Positions 1-7,528 of a stretch of DNA of 54,796 nt are shown in pieces. The position numbers and the translations under genes are program-made. Under the pieces are notes generated by a model, which was given only the letters and a program-made list of their open reading frames with translations, was not told the origin of the DNA and made no database searches. Each line of letters begins with the position of its first letter. Position 1 is the stretch's first letter. Where the stretch lies: positions 1 to 54,796 of the forward strand of contig JASEGS010000001.1 of NCBI GenBank assembly GCA_030017995.1, written 5' to 3'. The stretch comes from Thermodesulfovibrionales bacterium. Its GTDB lineage: Bacteria > Nitrospirota > Thermodesulfovibrionia > Thermodesulfovibrionales > Dissulfurispiraceae.

Positions 1-173
1 ATACGTTGAGTCATCAAACCTCCGGTAACATTTTACTATGAGTCAACTGGGTGAATTTTCCGTGAAAATATCAGCTTATGCAGTTTTTATTATGCCACCT
101 GCTCATTCCTTTCCGGAGTCCAAATTTAGGTTGCCGAAGAAAGTATAATTCCCGGCAGGAAATTTGATTGTGC

Positions 174-185
174 TATAATTTTTGT
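174..185 (+). promoter_or_regulatory. candidate -10 box of a leaderless promoter
   Basis: TATAAT at 174-179 lies six bases before the ATG at 186, so a transcript would start at or next to the start codon. No Shine-Dalgarno sequence precedes the ATG. The -35 region is not clear. The same arrangement recurs before several other genes in this window. The preceding bases 1-173 hold nothing I recognise. Confidence 0.35.
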
Positions 186-425
186 ATGGGCTGGAAATGG
201 ACGGACCATATAGAAATACAACTGGGTGAAAGAAAAATATTGAAAGAATTGGTTGAAATAGCCCTTAATAATCCTGATAAGGTGGCAACTGGAAAGAAGA
301 ACCGTAAAATCTATCAGAAGGTAGTAAGCGATAAGCTTATCAGGGTTGTAACGGAAGGCGATAGCCTTATAACTGTTTATCTTACAGACAAGGTAAAAAA
401 ATACATGGGAGGGGTTAAAAAATGA
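186..425 (+). CDS. DUF4258-like small protein
   Basis: This 79-aa protein has the short basic layout of DUF4258 proteins: an N-terminal GWKWTDHIEIQLGERKI segment and a C-terminal strand pair around KLIRVVTEGDSLITVYLTDKVKKY. I start it at ATG 186; an in-frame TTG at 168 is weaker because it would lie upstream of the TATAAT box. Its last four bases overlap the start of the DUF2283 gene (ATGA), so the two are translationally coupled. DUF4258/DUF2283 pairs are common in bacteria and are often compared to toxin-antitoxin modules, but no activity can be read here. Family assignment is from sequence appearance only. Confidence 0.7.
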   Translation: MGWKWTDHIEIQLGERKILKELVEIALNNPDKVATGKKNRKIYQKVVSDKLIRVVTEGDSLITVYLTDKVKKYMGGVKK

Positions 426-646
426 GAATACATTACTCTCACGAGGCAGACGCCCTATATATCAGGCTAAAGGAAACCGATATAGCCAATACTGATGAAA
501 TTACCGAAGACATTATCATGGACTATGATGAAAACGGTAATGTGGTAGGCATTGAGGTTCTTTCAGCCTCTGAAAAGGCTGACACTACGCAGCTTATTAT
601 TCAGGCATTTGATAAAGTAATGGTAGAGCAGCCAGTAACTGCCTGA
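422..646 (+). CDS. DUF2283 domain protein
   Basis: This 74-aa protein carries the DUF2283 signature: an N-terminal YSHEADALYIRL strand, a TDEITEDIIMDYDENGNVVGIEVLSAS core and a short helical tail. The domain is a small beta fold of unknown function, usually encoded next to a DUF4258 or other small toxin-like protein, as here. It starts inside the upstream stop codon (ATGA overlap), so expression is coupled. I infer a two-gene module; whether it is toxin-antitoxin is not shown by the sequence. Confidence 0.75.
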   Translation: MRIHYSHEADALYIRLKETDIANTDEITEDIIMDYDENGNVVGIEVLSASEKADTTQLIIQAFDKVMVEQPVTA

Positions 647-690
647 AAGACTGTAGCAAAAATGTAGCAGAAATTATCAGAAAGGGCAGA

Positions 691-898
691 AAATAAGCCG
701 TAGCCAAACATTTACAGAAACAAAGCAGGCATGGGTGAAAAGGCTTTATCAGCGATACCTTAGCGCCGAACCCTCCGACATTAGAGGCAATTTCAATATC
801 ACCCTTTGCATTCAGCAGTATAAACAGGCATTTAATAATCTTATCGCATTGATAAAGACTTTGAAGCCGTGCCTGCTTTGCTTGATTACGGATTATGG
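691..898 (+). repeat. MITE-like element, copy 1
   Basis: This 208-bp segment matches 16763-16970 (reverse orientation) and 48595-48801 with roughly nine and a dozen mismatches by eye. The right end is intact (CGGATTATGG, 889-898); the left end is eroded (AAATAAGCCG against CCATAATCCG in the other copies). No target duplication is visible, so it looks like the oldest insertion of the three. A 63-aa open frame inside it is shared with the other copies but runs differently into the flanks, and I do not treat it as a gene. With its flanks this fills the stretch 647-962, in which I see no gene. Confidence 0.85.
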
Positions 899-962
899 AC
901 AATTTCCCATTCACTTTATTATATAATAAATAAATTATTGGATTTCCCGAAAAATAATTAGA

Positions 963-1463
963 ATGATAAAAAGAATATTCATAATCTGCCTGATTGCCGC
1001 GATATTGTATCCACAATTTGTATTCGCCACAGTATCATCGAAGGCGGACAAGGTAGTAGTAATTAAAAGCAAGAGAGTTATGATGCTGCTGAAGGACGGG
1101 GATATTATAAAAACCTATAAGGTTTCACTCGGCAAAAATCCTGTTGGCCCAAAAGACAGGGAGGGAGATAATAAGACGCCAGAGGGAAATTACATACTGG
1201 ATTCGAGAAACCTCAAAAGCAAGTATTATCTCGCAATCCACATATCGTATCCTAATGATAATGACATAATAAATGCACAGAGGGCAGGCGTCCCACCAGG
1301 CGGAGGCATAATGATACATGGCCTGCCGAAAGAGTTGGAAGAACTTGGGAAATTTCATCGAAATCTCAACTGGACAAATGGATGCGTCGCCGTAACCAAT
1401 ACTGAAATAGAAGAGATATGGCAGCTCATTGCTGATGGAACTCAGATAGAAATAAAACCGTAG
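963..1463 (+). CDS. L,D-transpeptidase (YkuD/ErfK family)
   Basis: This 166-aa exported enzyme has a signal peptide (residues 1-22, ending FVFA) followed by a single YkuD catalytic domain. The catalytic signature is visible as IMIHGLP (His119) and NWTNGCVAVTN (Cys141 as nucleophile), the usual HX(n)S/TXGC layout. Family members cross-link peptidoglycan or attach proteins to it through a meso-DAP 3-3 linkage; a precise substrate cannot be told. There is no LysM or SH3 domain, so it is of the minimal type. The start ATG lacks a clear ribosome-binding site and lies 64 bases after MITE copy 1. It converges with the TPR gene, five bases apart. Confidence 0.9.
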   Translation: MIKRIFIICLIAAILYPQFVFATVSSKADKVVVIKSKRVMMLLKDGDIIKTYKVSLGKNPVGPKDREGDNKTPEGNYILDSRNLKSKYYLAIHISYPNDNDIINAQRAGVPPGGGIMIHGLPKELEELGKFHRNLNWTNGCVAVTNTEIEEIWQLIADGTQIEIKP

Positions 1464-1468
1464 AATGA

Positions 1469-2491
1469 CTAACGATAAAGCAAATCGAACAGACTTTCAG
1501 CCTTCTCCTTGTCAAGTTTGTTAAGGATTATATACTCTTCATAAGCAGCGTTTCTGTCTCCTGCAAGCAAATATGCAATCCCGATATTAAAGCGCAATTC
1601 AGCATTCTGGGGATGTGAATTGATAGCATCTTTAAAACTGCCAACAGCCTTCTGATACTCGCCTAAAATGATATAGATGGTTCCAATTTTACTCTGGATT
1701 GATATGTCCAGTTTAATTTTCAATGCCTCGCCAAGCACCTCAATCGCCTCATGATATTTCGCAAGTCTGTAATAAACAAGTCCAAGGTTCACATATGCCT
1801 CAAAATAGTCGGGTTTTAACTTCACTGCCTGTTTGTATGACTCTATAGCATATGCATACTTCTTTGTTCCTTCATTAGACTGGCCGCGCTTAAAATATTC
1901 TCCGGCGCTCTCGGCTATCTGTTTCTCCGTCTTCTCAGGTTTATCCTGCCCCAAAGATACAGCCGATGTATCAGATGATTCGACAGGTTTTGAGATCGAA
2001 GCTGCTTTATCAGCAGGCTTTTCAGGAATATCCTTTTTAGGCTGAGGTTTCACTGATCTCCTATATATCTCTACCTGCTTCAGAATATATCTAACAACAG
2101 CATTTCCCCCATGCTCTTTAAGCCGCGTTGTTGAAAGACCATTAACATCTATTTTTAAGAGCGCTATGTCAAGAACTGCGTTATAGGAGATTAATCTATC
2201 CAGATGATGCAGGCTATTGTAATCTGTCCTGACAACAAGCACATTCTGAACATCCTCAAGCCATTTTTTTACAAGTCTGCACTCTGTTGCAATAATGCCG
2301 CTTTCATCAACAACAACACCTTTGTCCGAAGCTATTTCTAAGCCGTCTTTGTCGTTTATATGAACTGTCACTACAGTCTTTTTCTGTTTTAATAAAAATT
2401 CAGGGATTTTGGCTTCGGCAATAGAAAACATAAAGACATACAAAATAATGAAATAAAAGACCGTCTGAAATAATTTCTCTCCAACCTTCAT
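1469..2491 (-). CDS. exported protein with degenerate trypsin-like domain and TPR repeats
   Basis: The 340-aa product has a signal peptide (1-27, ending AEA), a segment of about 90 residues resembling the first barrel of S1C (DegP-like) proteases (GVVVDESGIIATECRLV, DIALLKIDV), a low-complexity Pro/Lys/Ser linker (about 145-195), and about four TPR units from residue 198 to the end. The protease-like part keeps the Asp motif (LDIALLKID) but has Cys-Arg where the catalytic His is expected and has no GNSGG serine barrel, so it should be inactive. It begins nine bases after rnr and is probably cotranscribed with it. Role unknown; periplasmic scaffolding is inference. Confidence 0.75.
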   Translation of the reverse strand: MKVGEKLFQTVFYFIILYVFMFSIAEAKIPEFLLKQKKTVVTVHINDKDGLEIASDKGVVVDESGIIATECRLVKKWLEDVQNVLVVRTDYNSLHHLDRLISYNAVLDIALLKIDVNGLSTTRLKEHGGNAVVRYILKQVEIYRRSVKPQPKKDIPEKPADKAASISKPVESSDTSAVSLGQDKPEKTEKQIAESAGEYFKRGQSNEGTKKYAYAIESYKQAVKLKPDYFEAYVNLGLVYYRLAKYHEAIEVLGEALKIKLDISIQSKIGTIYIILGEYQKAVGSFKDAINSHPQNAELRFNIGIAYLLAGDRNAAYEEYIILNKLDKEKAESLFDLLYR

Positions 2492-2500
2492 AATAAGCTA

Positions 2501-4597
2501 TTATATGCCAAAAATTATCTCTCTCTCCTCCATATCCACTCTGTCAATACGCACACTCAACTCATCTCCTATACTAAATATTTTTTTCTTATGAATGCCG
2601 CGCAAACGCATATTGCCCTCATCATACTGATAAAAGTCATCTGTCATAAAGGATACATGAAGAAAACCTTCCACATAATAATCTTTTAGCCTTATCTTCA
2701 AACCATAAGGCGTAATAGAAACAACCTTTCCTCTGAATTCCTCCCCGATTTTATCCTTCATAAACCACGCTCTCATTGCATCCAAAACCTCCCTTTCTGC
2801 TTCATCAGCCTGCCTTTCCATACGCGATGAATGAAAGGCTATGCCAGGCAGAATTGATTCGAGCTCTTTAAGTCTTTTATCGCTCAAATGTTTTTTTGCA
2901 AGAGTCTCTCTCAATATCCTATGAACTATTAGATCGGGATATCTCCTTATGGGCGATGTAAAATGAGAATACGACTCCGATGCGAGCCCAAAATGTCCGA
3001 CATTCACCGCTGAATACCTCGCCTGCTTCAGGCTCCTTAATATCATATGGTTTATTATCTCCTCTTCAGGAGCGCCCTGAATCTGTTTCAAAAGAGATGG
3101 AAAGTCCTTTGGCTTTATTCCCTTTCTGTTTTTGAGGACGCCGAGCGAGGTTATAATTTTCATCATGTCCTCAAGCTTTAGAGGGTCAGGCTCTTCATGT
3201 ATCCGGTAAAGATTCGGAATTCCCAAGCCTTCGAGATGTTCCGCAATCGCTTCATTCGCAGCGATCATGAACTCCTCTATGATCATATGGGCAAAATTCC
3301 TCTCTGCCCTTATGATGTCCTCAGGGTTGCCTTGAATATCAAGAAGCACCTCCGGCTCCGGCAGATCAAAGTCGAGACTGCCTCTTTTGATTCTCCATGA
3401 TTTCAGAATATTGCACAACTCTCCCATCGTCTCAAAATCATGCAGGAGGTAATCATATTTTTTTCTTTCGTGCCGGTCTTCATCAACGACTACTTTTTTA
3501 ACAGATGTATAAGTCATACGCTCGTTGCTATTGATTATGCTCGGATAAAACTTCGCGTCGAGCCTGTCGCCATGCTTGCTGAAATCCATCTCAACAGTAA
3601 ATGCGAGCCTGTCAACCTTTGGTTTTAGGCTGCATAAGTCCTCGGAAAGCTCTTTGGGGAGCATCGGGATAACCCTGTCAGGGAAATAAACGCTTGTGCC
3701 TCTTTTGCGAGCCTCGATATCAAGAAGCGAATCCTCTTTCACATAAAATCCGACATCCGCGATATGAACCCAGAGCTTATAGCCTTCATCGGTCTTTTTG
3801 ATTGATATGGCATCATCAAAGTCCTTTGCCCTTTCTCCATCAATCGTTACTGTCGGCAAAACACAAAGGTCTTTTCTTTTATGATTCTTAGCTTCGATTC
3901 CCTCTGCATAGAGCGTCTTAGCCTCTTCTATAACATCGTGAGGAAATCTTCGCGGAAGATTGAATTCATCAATAATTCCTTCGACCTCATCCAGAGGGCT
4001 TTCAGGCTTCTTTAAAATCTTGACAATTTTGCCTGATGGAGGACTTTTATCTGCGGGATAGCTGATTATCTCCGCGATAACGCTGTCCCCATCCTTTGCC
4101 TTATTCGTCTCCTTATGCGAGATATAAAGATCAAAGGGAATAGCCCTGTTTTTAGGCCTGACATAAAAACCCGCTCTTCCAGCCTCGAATGTTCCGGCTA
4201 TTCTCGTATGCGCCCTTTGCAGTATCCTGATTATACTTCCTTCTCTTCTGTGTTTATTCTCTATCCTTGCTATTACCCTGTCATTGTCCATTGCGCCGAG
4301 GGTCGCGCGCGCCGGGATGAATATATCCCTCTCACCGGGCTTTTCTAAAATCACAAATCCATAGCCGTCTCTATGAGCTTCGAAATAGCCGGTTATAAGG
4401 CTCATCTCTTCCGAAGTGCCGTAAAGTCCTTTTCGTGTCCTTATAACTGAGCCTTCATCAACCAACTCTCTCAGCAGTTTCTTCATCTTTCGCCTTTCGG
4501 ATAAAGCGAGATTCAATCTGTCAGAAATATCGCGGAAGCTAATCGGCTGGCTGACCTTTTGTTTAAAAAATGATAGGAGGAATTCTTTTGTAATCAT
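2501..4597 (-). CDS. rnr: ribonuclease R
   Basis: The 698-aa protein has the full RNase R architecture: N-terminal winged-helix segment (1-60), two cold-shock OB domains (about 65-200), the RNB catalytic domain (about 240-570) and a C-terminal S1 domain (about 615-698). The catalytic acidic cluster is seen as GERAKDFDDAISI (Asp259, Asp261, Asp262). The enzyme degrades structured RNA 3' to 5' and processively, and takes part in rRNA quality control and mRNA turnover. It lacks the long lysine-rich tail of the E. coli protein. It starts five bases after the cytochrome stop codon and precedes the TPR gene, so the three form one minus-strand operon. Confidence 0.97.
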   Translation of the reverse strand: MITKEFLLSFFKQKVSQPISFRDISDRLNLALSERRKMKKLLRELVDEGSVIRTRKGLYGTSEEMSLITGYFEAHRDGYGFVILEKPGERDIFIPARATLGAMDNDRVIARIENKHRREGSIIRILQRAHTRIAGTFEAGRAGFYVRPKNRAIPFDLYISHKETNKAKDGDSVIAEIISYPADKSPPSGKIVKILKKPESPLDEVEGIIDEFNLPRRFPHDVIEEAKTLYAEGIEAKNHKRKDLCVLPTVTIDGERAKDFDDAISIKKTDEGYKLWVHIADVGFYVKEDSLLDIEARKRGTSVYFPDRVIPMLPKELSEDLCSLKPKVDRLAFTVEMDFSKHGDRLDAKFYPSIINSNERMTYTSVKKVVVDEDRHERKKYDYLLHDFETMGELCNILKSWRIKRGSLDFDLPEPEVLLDIQGNPEDIIRAERNFAHMIIEEFMIAANEAIAEHLEGLGIPNLYRIHEEPDPLKLEDMMKIITSLGVLKNRKGIKPKDFPSLLKQIQGAPEEEIINHMILRSLKQARYSAVNVGHFGLASESYSHFTSPIRRYPDLIVHRILRETLAKKHLSDKRLKELESILPGIAFHSSRMERQADEAEREVLDAMRAWFMKDKIGEEFRGKVVSITPYGLKIRLKDYYVEGFLHVSFMTDDFYQYDEGNMRLRGIHKKKIFSIGDELSVRIDRVDMEEREIIFGI

Positions 4598-4602
4598 AAG
4601 AC

Positions 4603-6519
4603 TCAGTTTTTTACTTTAAACTCATTTATTTTAGCCATTGCATCTTCCTGGTTATGCAGAATAATTCTTTTGAATTCCTTAAATCTCTTCTGTGTTTTTT
4701 TATCTTTATCCTTCACATAATTCTCAAGTATTTTGAGTTTATTGTCAGTCAGCCTTGAAAGAGAAAAATATTTGCTATATCTCTCTTTATTTGTTTTAAT
4801 CGAAAAATCGCCCGGAACCTGCCATTTATCCTTAAAGAAAAGCCATGATGCAAAGTCTTCCAGCTTATAACCTTCTGCAACCTTAATTGATGTTGCGCTT
4901 TTCATATCAGCAATCCTTAACCCATTTTTATCAGCCACAATCTTATATCCTCCTTTGAATGCTTCCCTTGCCCCCTGATCATCCATATATTCCCATGTTG
5001 AAACAGTTATCTGTTTCTCACCGTGGCAGCTATCGCATTTCCTCGCCTTACCATAAGGGTGCGCAGCCTGCTGTATTTCAAGCCAGAGCAGGTGTTTGTT
5101 GTTGGCAAGCGCATTGAAAGTCCCGACTACATAATACGCATCCCTTGTCTCTCCACTTGGCCATCTGAACATTACTCTTTCTGAAGGCTTCACATCAGGC
5201 TTTATATTGCCTACGCTATGAGGCCATATCTTCACAGGCATCCACCTGCCTTTCTGATCTTTCATTAATACAGGTGGACTCTGGATACCATAATAAAGGG
5301 AATATTTTTTAAACGGATTTTTCTCTCCTCCAATTATGCCAGGCCCCCATATTGTAATCTGGTACCCCCTCAATTCACTTATATGGCATGTAGCGCAATC
5401 AAGATTTTTATGAATACTCTTTGAGTGCGCTTCCTCTATCTCTATATGACAGTCCTGACAATTAGCCTTTCTCTGCATATCGCCCATACCCTTTTCGCCG
5501 GTGGTATGGCAGTCGATACAATGTATATTCTTCAGATAATGAACATCCGGCTTCATTCCTGTTGGAATGGAGTAATCGCCCCCTATATAGGTTTCCCCCC
5601 TCCTGCTCTGCATAGCGCCGGGATGACAAATGCTCGTTCCCCTTCCATAACCGGCGCAACTCAAAGAACTTGGTTTATTGGTAAAATTGTGAACGCCCTT
5701 TTTCTTATCAGGTTCATAGTGGCAGTCAAGACAGCCGGCATGACATACATTGCAGAATTTCTGTTTGACAACTGCCTGTTCTCTGGAAAACGGGGCGTTG
5801 ACTTCCCTCAAAATATCTTCCGTATTCTTGAATGAGAACCCTGCGCTTTTTAATACCTCCGACGGAGGCATATCCGCAAAGGACGGTCCTCAGTTCTGAG
5901 GGCCATAAGGCTCAAGCCACGTTCGCATGGTGCGTTGTCTGAAATTAGTCGCCATTATAGTGGTATTGAACTGTTTCAGTTCTTCAGGATGGCATTCTGC
6001 TTTTCCGCATGTCTTTTTAGCGATATCAGGGTCAAAGTTAAATGTCTCTATATTCCTGTCATGCCAGAGCACATTACGCACTTCGGGATGGGGCTCCAAT
6101 GCACCATTTCCTTTTATCTTTGGCAGCATCTCTCTTATCTTATCGTCTCCTGAGGGCAGCAAGGCATAGGGATATATATTTTTTCTGTTTAGCATCTGGC
6201 CATTATGCCCAACGAGCAAAACCCTGAGCATTCCTTTATGAGCCTTATCAGGATCATTTGACCTGCCGTTACCTAAATGGCATTCATGACATTTCACATT
6301 AGGATGCTTAGCTTCATTTTCAATCATCTCCTGAGTTACATAAAATTGCGGATAGTTCAATTTGGCCATTTTTTCTTTATCGGAGTGACACTTTAAGCAC
6401 TCAACACTGGAATTTCTCCATGCCTGATACCCCAAAAGAGTAATGACCAATATAAGCTGGATTAAAAAGATAACAACCGTCTTTTTATTGATATAATTGC
6501 TTATAGTTCCGACCTTCAT
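4603..6519 (-). CDS. multihaem c-type cytochrome, probably selenocysteine-containing (UGA at 5890-5892 read through)
   Basis: Read through one in-frame UGA (codon 210) this is a 638-aa periplasmic cytochrome. An N-terminal membrane segment (about residues 14-33) is followed by eight canonical CXXCH haem sites (starting at residues 41, 77, 256, 263, 334, 354, 375 and 495), a CX4CH motif (171-177) and a Cys-X9-Cys-His segment (288-299). Support for recoding: both halves are in the same frame; the downstream half has six haem sites but no signal peptide; its first ATG (5871) has no Shine-Dalgarno sequence; and a SECIS-like hairpin follows the UGA. Alternatives are a nonsense mutation, an assembly error, or two proteins. 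No close family name is assigned; electron transfer in the periplasm or outer membrane is the inferred role. It heads an operon with rnr. Confidence 0.75.
5853..5892 (-). promoter_or_regulatory. candidate bacterial SECIS element after in-frame UGA
   Basis: On the minus strand the UGA (5892-5890) is followed after 18 bases by an 8-bp stem (5871-5864 with 5860-5853, one G-U pair) closed by a GUC triloop (5863-5861). Bacterial SECIS elements are expected within about 16-37 bases of the UGA with a short stable stem and a G at the start of the apical loop. This hairpin meets all three. The stem also spans the codons for MPPSEV, so coding and structure overlap. Not verified by folding software. Confidence 0.65.
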
Positions 6520-6623
6520 TGTCTAATCAATCCGAAAGAAATTATTACTGGTTGCATTTTATACAGCAAGACATCCTTAAAGCAAGGTTCAAACTATCTT
6601 TACGTATATGTGCCAAATTGAAA

Positions 6624-7439
6624 CTAATAGGAAGGCTGCACAGCTACTTTTAAGGACTCATCAATAGCCGGAAGGTTAAGTCTTAAGACTTGACCGCTGC
6701 TGCCAACGTTTTCAATCTCTTTACCGTCATATATCAGTTTGATTCCTCCGGCATTACCGATCAATATATTAAAAGATTCACTGGCAGAATAAATTGCACT
6801 CTCACCCTTCTTTAACAGCGCCTCCTTTTTATCAGTGCCGTCTATGATTACCTGCAGCCACACCTTATCTGTGGCCACCACATCAAGCCTATGCTTCTTG
6901 TTCATAACCATATCCGGTGCCTGAGACGTACCATTTGAGACAGCCTGCTCAACTGTTATACCCTTATTTTCAATAGAACTATCAGGAAGTATGTTTTTGT
7001 CTGTTTTCTGAACATTAGAGATTGGAGGGATCGGTTCAGGCATCTTCGCAACAGGAACTGGATGCCTTTGCTGAGAAACCGCTAAATAAACAGCGAAAAC
7101 CAGAAAAACAGGAGCAAGCCAGACAACCCTTTTCAAATGCTTGCGAGGAAAACTCAATGATGATTGTATATCTTCCGGTTTTGAATCTAAATTTCTCTCG
7201 TTCCCCTCCTCCTTTGCTAAGAGATATTTTTCATACTCAGAAAGCGCCTGTTCATGAGGAATTCCGAGAAATTTAGCGCATGTAATTATATAACCCCTTG
7301 CATATACCTCTGCGGGAAGTTTTGAAAAATCTTCTGCCTCTATCGCCTTCAGATAATACTTGTTGATACATGTCTGCGCGGCAATATCTTCTATTGCCCA
7401 GCCAAGCTCTTCCCTGCGTTTCTTAATCAGCCCCCCCAT
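6624..7439 (-). CDS. RodZ-like protein: N-terminal helix-turn-helix, one membrane span, C-terminal DUF4115
   Basis: Starting at ATG 7439 (MGGLIKKRREELG) the protein is 271 aa. It has an N-terminal HTH_25 domain (about 1-70, LKAIEAEDFSKLPAEVYARGYI), a single transmembrane segment (VVWLAPVFLVFAVYLAV, about 105-121), a Pro-rich linker and a C-terminal DUF4115 domain (VWLQVIIDGTDKKEALLKKGES onward in family terms). RodZ proteins anchor MreB filaments in rod-shaped cells; short HTH_25/DUF4115 proteins outside that context are only RodZ-like. A longer frame to 7565 would overlap fabF and has no typical residues, so I reject it. It is divergent from fabF across a shared control region. Confidence 0.8.
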   Translation of the reverse strand: MGGLIKKRREELGWAIEDIAAQTCINKYYLKAIEAEDFSKLPAEVYARGYIITCAKFLGIPHEQALSEYEKYLLAKEEGNERNLDSKPEDIQSSLSFPRKHLKRVVWLAPVFLVFAVYLAVSQQRHPVPVAKMPEPIPPISNVQKTDKNILPDSSIENKGITVEQAVSNGTSQAPDMVMNKKHRLDVVATDKVWLQVIIDGTDKKEALLKKGESAIYSASESFNILIGNAGGIKLIYDGKEIENVGSSGQVLRLNLPAIDESLKVAVQPSY

Positions 7440-7495
7440 AAACAACTTAAATTTAACACAATTTAATTGAAAATAAAAGTCTTTAATGAATCCAT

Positions 7496-7528
7496 TTGTA
7501 AACCAGTTTATGCTATTATAGTTTACAA
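7496..7528. promoter_or_regulatory. 8-bp inverted repeat spanning the fabF promoter
   Basis: TTGTAAAC (7496-7503) and GTTTACAA (7521-7528) form a perfect 8-bp inverted repeat with a 17-bp spacer. The spacer holds TATTAT (7514-7519), a plausible -10 box for fabF, and the right arm reaches the first base of the fabF ATG. A dimeric regulator bound here would block fabF and possibly the divergent RodZ-like gene. FapR and FadR sites differ, so the regulator is not named. Confidence 0.4.

Noticed and set aside
735-926. 63-aa frame MKRLYQRYLSAEPSDIRG, also seen at 48639 and 16708
   Set aside because: It is the same frame inside the three MITE copies and extends into unrelated flanks; there is no ribosome-binding site and no domain.
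5462-5659. 65-aa frame opposite or inside the cytochrome
   Set aside because: It is a shifted frame of the haem-protein gene with no start signal.
4603-5871. Downstream half of the cytochrome as a separate gene
   Set aside because: No signal peptide, no ribosome-binding site at ATG 5871, and same frame as the upstream half.
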